Shown here piece after piece: positions 5,857-8,545 of a DNA stretch of 8,545 bases. The notes under the pieces are model-generated. The model saw only the letters and a program-made list of their open reading frames with translations. It was not told where the DNA came from and searched no databases. The stretch's first letter is position 1, and each line of letters begins with the position of its first letter. A program made the translations under genes and the position numbers. Source of the stretch: Tetragenococcus sp041859945 (lineage in GTDB: Bacteria > Bacillota > Bacilli > Lactobacillales > Enterococcaceae); the NCBI GenBank assembly GCA_041859945.1, contig JBFLGC010000075.1, positions 1-8,545 of the forward strand, in the 5' to 3' direction.

Positions 5857-7245
5857 GTGCGACAATCGCAGAAAACAGAACAAGCTGGCTGGCGTCAGGA
5901 AGATAATGTGGAACATGAAAAGAATGGCGGAGTGCGTAGCACTTCCTATGGTGAACAAACAAATCAAGACGGATGTAAATCTCTGTTTGAGAGAATCCTG
6001 TCTGGGAACAATCTCAATCAAGCGTACCTTCAAGTCGTCAGAAATAAAGGAGCAGCGGGAATCGACGGTATGACGTGTGAAGAGCTGCTTCCTTACTTGA
6101 AGGAAAATCGAGAAATTCTAGTGACCCAACTGCACGATGGAACTTATAAACCAGCCCCAGTCAAACGGGTAGAAATACCTAAACCAGACGGAGGCAAACG
6201 TAAGTTAGGTATACCAACGGTCTTAGACCGTATGATTCAACAAGCAATCAATCAAGTGCTACAGCCTATCTTTGAGACCGTATTTTCGGATAATAGCTTC
6301 GGATTTCGGCCTAAACGGAGTGCACAAATGGCTATCATGCGTGCCAAAACGTATTATGAACAAGGATATAAATATGTAGTGGATATTGATATGAAAGCCT
6401 ATTTTGACACAGTCAACCACGATAAGCTAATGTTCTATATCGAGAAGAAAGTCAAGGACAAACGAGTTCTAAACCTTATACGCCAATATCTCAAGAGCGG
6501 CATAATGGAAGACGGTCTCGTCAAAGTGACGGAGGAAGGAACCCCTCAAGGGGGAAACTTGTCGCCATTACTGAGTAATGTCTATTTGAATGAGTTTGAC
6601 CAACTTCTCGAATCCAGAGGACATAAATTTGTCAGATATGCGGATGATTGCAATATTTATGTCAGAAGCAAACGAGCAGGGCAACGAGTAATGGATAACT
6701 CCATCAAATATCTTGAAGGTCAACTCAAATTGACAGTTAATCGTGAGAAAACTGAAGTAGGTAGTCCTTTGAAACTCAAGTTTCTAGGGTTCTGTTTGCT
6801 CAATACCAGAAATGGTGTCAAAATACGCCCACATGCCAAATCAAAGGCAAGGGTGAAAAAGAAACTAAAGAAAATCACGAAACGAAACCGGGGTAGAAGC
6901 ATTCAAGTGCTATTCAAGGAAATCAAGCAACTGATGAATGGTTGGATAAACTACTATGGTATCAGTGAAATGAAAAGTTTTATGAGTCAGCTTAATGGAT
7001 GGTTAAAACGAAGAATCAGACAATATATTTGGAAACAATGGAAGAAACCGTTGACCAAAAGAAAGAATCTGATGGCACTAGGAATCGATAAGCAGAAAGC
7101 TTATGAATGGTCCTACACGAGAAAAAGCTATTGGAAAATCTCCAAGAGCCAAGTGTTGCACTATTCGCTTACAGACAAAGAACTGATATCCCGAGGCTAT
7201 ATGGACATAGCTTTAAGATATCAGTTTGTACACGCGAACTATTGA
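5857..7245 (+). CDS. ltrA: Group II intron reverse transcriptase/maturase
   Basis: A 462-residue intron-encoded protein that helps the intron RNA fold and splice, then copies it into DNA at new sites. After a polar N-terminal extension (1-42), RT blocks run from about 43 to 315: RVEIPKPDGGKRKLGIPTV (104-122), SFGFRP (147-152), VVDIDMKAYFD (174-184, catalytic Asp178), EEGTPQGG (226-233) and the active-site YADD (261-264). The maturase X/thumb domain follows (about 320-450), with WINYYG and WSYTRKSYWKIS. No HNH endonuclease domain is present, as in subgroup IIC. Many blocks recall the Geobacillus GsI-IIC enzyme. The stop TGA (7243-7245) sits flush against domain V. No frameshift or missing catalytic residue is seen. 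The symbol is the generic family name. Confidence 0.95.
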   Translation: MRQSQKTEQAGWRQEDNVEHEKNGGVRSTSYGEQTNQDGCKSLFERILSGNNLNQAYLQVVRNKGAAGIDGMTCEELLPYLKENREILVTQLHDGTYKPAPVKRVEIPKPDGGKRKLGIPTVLDRMIQQAINQVLQPIFETVFSDNSFGFRPKRSAQMAIMRAKTYYEQGYKYVVDIDMKAYFDTVNHDKLMFYIEKKVKDKRVLNLIRQYLKSGIMEDGLVKVTEEGTPQGGNLSPLLSNVYLNEFDQLLESRGHKFVRYADDCNIYVRSKRAGQRVMDNSIKYLEGQLKLTVNREKTEVGSPLKLKFLGFCLLNTRNGVKIRPHAKSKARVKKKLKKITKRNRGRSIQVLFKEIKQLMNGWINYYGISEMKSFMSQLNGWLKRRIRQYIWKQWKKPLTKRKNLMALGIDKQKAYEWSYTRKSYWKISKSQVLHYSLTDKELISRGYMDIALRYQFVHANY

Positions 7246-7278
7246 ACCGCCACATACGGAACCGTACGTGTGGTGGTG
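7245..7278 (+). ncRNA. Group II intron domain V (catalytic hairpin)
   Basis: A 34-nt hairpin. The lower stem pairs 7246-7254 with 7269-7277, there is a two-base bulge CG (7267-7268), and the upper stem 7255-7258 pairs with 7263-7266 around GAAC. The catalytic triad position reads CGC (7248-7250), with a central G-U pair to T7274. This is the form typical of IIC introns rather than the AGC of IIA and IIB. Confidence 0.85.
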
Positions 7279-7279
7279 T

Positions 7280-7319
7280 GAGAGGGGCGAAAAGTTATTA
7301 ACTTTTCCCTCTACTCGAT
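7280..7319 (+). ncRNA. Group II intron domain VI with branch-point A
   Basis: GAG (7280-7282) pairs with CTC (7314-7316), leaving A7313 bulged. Above it AGGGG (7283-7287) pairs with CCTCT (7308-7312, one G-T), and AAAAGTT (7290-7296) pairs with AACTTTT (7300-7306) around a 3-base loop. The bulged A is the expected lariat nucleophile, six bases before the predicted 3' splice site. Another register pairs AGAGGG with CCCTCT and leaves A7313 at the helix base. Confidence 0.75.
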
Positions 7320-7386
7320 TCATAAAGAGCGATCCTAACTAAGTATTTCATAAAACGACGTTACTTGTGGTAATTTGAAATAGATT

Positions 7387-7403
7387 TGTAACAATTCTTT
7401 TAT
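7387..7403 (+). promoter_or_regulatory. Candidate WalR (YycF) box upstream of the hydrolase gene
   Basis: TGTAAC, five bases, then TTTTAT fits the WalR direct-repeat consensus TGTWAH-N5-TGTWAH at 11 of 12 positions (the second half has T for G). It lies about -50 to -34 relative to the predicted transcription start, where an activator bound next to RNA polymerase would sit. WalRK is known to control PcsB/SagA-type hydrolases in Firmicutes, so the placement is biologically sensible. Binding is not shown. Confidence 0.5.
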
Positions 7404-7421
7404 CGGATTGACATATCTATG

Positions 7422-7430
7422 TGTTAGAAT
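7422..7430 (+). promoter_or_regulatory. Extended -10 promoter of the CHAP hydrolase gene
   Basis: TGTTAGAAT is an extended -10 element, 79 bases before the GTG start. A perfect TTGACA at 7408-7413 is only 11 bases upstream, too close for a normal spacer, and no good hexamer stands at 17. A weak -35 fits activator dependence, such as on WalR. The start would be near 7437, downstream of the intron. The remainder of the 190-base gap (7320-7509) shows no gene. Confidence 0.5.
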
Positions 7431-7441
7431 CATTTTTGTGG

Positions 7442-7464
7442 TTAAGAATTTCACTATTTCTTAA
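7442..7464 (+). other. Hairpin in the hydrolase mRNA leader
   Basis: TTAAGAA (7442-7448) pairs with TTCTTAA (7458-7464) around a 9-base loop. It would sit within a few bases of the predicted mRNA 5' end. No T-tract follows, so it is not a terminator. A 5' stabilising role is possible but unproven, and in AT-rich DNA a 7-bp stem can arise by chance. Confidence 0.35.
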
Positions 7465-7509
7465 ACTATTTAAAGAAAAAATTAAACTATCACAGACGGA
7501 GGAACAAAA

Positions 7510-8545
7510 GTGAAGAAGCGCATACTTACAGCTATATTGACCTGTTCATTGGCACTTACAACAGTAGGAACTCCTAGTGTGGTCTTAGCAGATGACTACG
7601 ATACACAAATCGAAAACAAGCAAAATCAAATAAATGATCTACAAAATCAACAAGATGATGTTGTAGCTCAAATCAGTTCACTTGAATCTGAAATTTCCAC
7701 GATCAATGCCAATGTGGCTGAGTTAAAGGCCAAACAAGATCAATTGAACCAAGACACGATGAAATTACAAGAAGAAATCGCTGATCTTAAAGTCCGCATC
7801 GCCAAACGTCAAGACAAGATGGCAGATCAAGCTCGCGATGTCCAAGTCAATGGTCAAAATACAAGCATTGTTGAAGCAGTGATCAATGCTGATTCCGTTA
7901 CGGATGCGATCAATCGGGTCTATGCTATGAATACGATCGTCAATGCCAATAATGACTTAGTTGAACAACAACAAAAAGATCAAAAAGCCGTTGAGGAAAA
8001 AGTACAAGAAAATGAAACGAAAATCAACGAACTAAATGATAACGAAGCTGAATTAGAAGCACAAAAAGATGAAGTTGCCAATAAGCAAGCGGATTTGAAT
8101 GTTTTGAAAGCTCAATTAGCTGCAGATCAAGCAACAGCTCAAAGTGATAAAGATAAATTGGTCGAAAAGAAAGCTGCAGCAGAGGCTGAAGCGGCTCGGA
8201 TCAAAGCTGAACAAGAAGCTGCCAAAAAAGCGGCTGAAGAAGAAGCAGCTCGGCAAGCAAGTTTGGCTGCTGAATCTACAAAAGTAACGATTCAAACGCT
8301 GAGTGATACTCCTACATCAGAAAGCAATTCATATAGCCATAATACAAGCTCTACTAGCTCGAACGATACGACTTCGGCTGGGGATAGTTCCTCTCAGACA
8401 GGCTCTTCAACTGTGTCTGGTAGCACCACAAGTAATGGTAGTGGCGTCGATCATTCTAGTTCAGGCAACATGTATGCTGAAGGTCAATGTACCTGGTATG
8501 TTAAAAATGTGGCACCATGGGCTGGAACTTATTGGGGCAATGGCG
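7510..8545 (+). CDS. Secreted PcsB/SagA-like peptidoglycan hydrolase with CHAP domain (3' end outside window)
   Basis: An open frame of 345 codons that runs off the window. Start is GTG 7510, with GGAGG at 7498-7502. A signal peptide (MKKR, hydrophobic core about 5-20, cleavage predicted after VLA at 27) indicates export. Residues about 30-255 are Gln/Glu/Lys/Ala-rich heptad-like coiled coil in two stretches, ending in an Ala/Glu/Lys-rich run, as in PcsB, GbpB and SagA. A Ser/Thr/Gly linker covers about 258-320. Next comes the start of a CHAP amidase/endopeptidase domain, YAEGQCTWYVKN (322-333), with catalytic Cys327; the active-site His lies beyond the edge. CHAP rather than NlpC/P60 makes it PcsB-like. 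Such proteins split septal peptidoglycan, usually under FtsEX, and are encoded next to mreCD in streptococci and enterococci. Full length is unknown. Confidence 0.9.
   Translation, partial: MKKRILTAILTCSLALTTVGTPSVVLADDYDTQIENKQNQINDLQNQQDDVVAQISSLESEISTINANVAELKAKQDQLNQDTMKLQEEIADLKVRIAKRQDKMADQARDVQVNGQNTSIVEAVINADSVTDAINRVYAMNTIVNANNDLVEQQQKDQKAVEEKVQENETKINELNDNEAELEAQKDEVANKQADLNVLKAQLAADQATAQSDKDKLVEKKAAAEAEAARIKAEQEAAKKAAEEEAARQASLAAESTKVTIQTLSDTPTSESNSYSHNTSSTSSNDTTSAGDSSSQTGSSTVSGSTTSNGSGVDHSSSGNMYAEGQCTWYVKNVAPWAGTYWGNG

Larger units (their letters stand above)
5423..7319 (+). mobile_element. Group II intron, subgroup IIC, with encoded reverse transcriptase
   Basis: A self-splicing retroelement of about 1.9 kb. 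The 5' end GTGCG (5423-5427) fits the group II consensus. Structured RNA with little coding fills 5423-5856 (domains I-III and the start of IV), the maturase ORF lies at 5857-7245, and domains V and VI occupy about 7245-7319. The 3' end is predicted after GAT at 7317-7319, six bases beyond the bulged branch-point A7313, and ends in the usual AY; 7314 is a less likely alternative. Subgroup IIC is inferred from the domain V CGC triad, the lack of an endonuclease domain in the protein, and insertion behind a terminator hairpin. No target duplication is expected. The ORF and core motifs look intact, so it may be mobile. Orientation is the same as mreCD and the hydrolase gene. Confidence 0.9.

Noticed and set aside
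5834..6073. Plus-strand frame of 79 codons overlapping the maturase start
   Set aside because: It is out of frame with the well-supported maturase, shows no family motifs and starts at the maturase's own ribosome binding site.
5857..7245. Retron, diversity-generating or defence-associated reverse transcriptase
   Set aside because: The protein has RT plus maturase X domain and is embedded between group II RNA domains; no msr/msd, template repeat or effector gene is seen.
7107..7301. Plus-strand frame of 64 codons across the maturase end and domains V/VI
   Set aside because: It runs through the catalytic RNA hairpins out of frame, with no motif or ribosome binding site.
7339..7382. ATTTCA...TGAAAT imperfect hairpin after the intron
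   Set aside because: Low stability, AT-rich and no T-tract; insufficient for a terminator or an element end.
7408..7430. TTGACA and TAGAAT ahead of the hydrolase as a standard promoter
   Set aside because: The 11-base spacer is too short for sigma-A; I kept only the extended -10.

Overview
The window comes from a low-GC Gram-positive bacterium, most likely an enterococcus or a close relative such as Vagococcus. The evidence is the Firmicutes-type 23S/5S ends followed by a dense tRNA array, the gene run rsgA-rpe-thiN, mreC-mreD with no mreB beside them, and a secreted coiled-coil/CHAP hydrolase of the PcsB/SagA type directly after mreCD, an arrangement known from ovoid cocci. Species cannot be settled from the sequence alone.

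Layout. Bases 1-50 are the 3' end of a 23S rRNA gene, followed by 5S rRNA (124-239) and eight tRNA genes (Val-TAC, Lys-TTT, Leu-TAG, Thr-TGT, Gly-GCC, Leu-TAA, Arg-ACG, Pro-TGG) that end at a strong intrinsic terminator (947-981). A GNAT acetyltransferase (1003-1545) sits just behind it with its own terminator. Next is a housekeeping operon, rsgA (TTG start at 1730), rpe and thiN, with rpe and thiN overlapping by 4 bases. A second promoter drives mreC and mreD, which abut without a gap and end in a perfect 14-bp terminator hairpin whose stem contains the mreD stop codon.

The accessory element is a complete-looking group II intron, predicted at 5423-7319, inserted two bases after the T-tract core of the mreD terminator. 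It encodes a 462-residue reverse transcriptase/maturase without an endonuclease domain and has a domain V with a CGC catalytic triad. Those traits and its position mark it as subgroup IIC, the class known to home to sites behind terminator hairpins. It separates mreCD from the next gene but breaks no coding sequence.

The last gene (7510 to the window edge) is a secreted peptidoglycan hydrolase: signal peptide, long coiled coil, Ser/Thr-rich linker and the start of a CHAP domain with its catalytic Cys. It is cut off by the window end. Its own extended -10 promoter and a near-consensus WalR (YycF) box lie downstream of the intron, so its expression probably does not depend on reading through the intron. 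Together mreC, mreD and this hydrolase form a septal/peripheral wall-synthesis locus.

I do not see an undescribed system here. The points most worth a second look are the intron's insertion site and predicted exon pairing, and the WalR-like site in front of the hydrolase.
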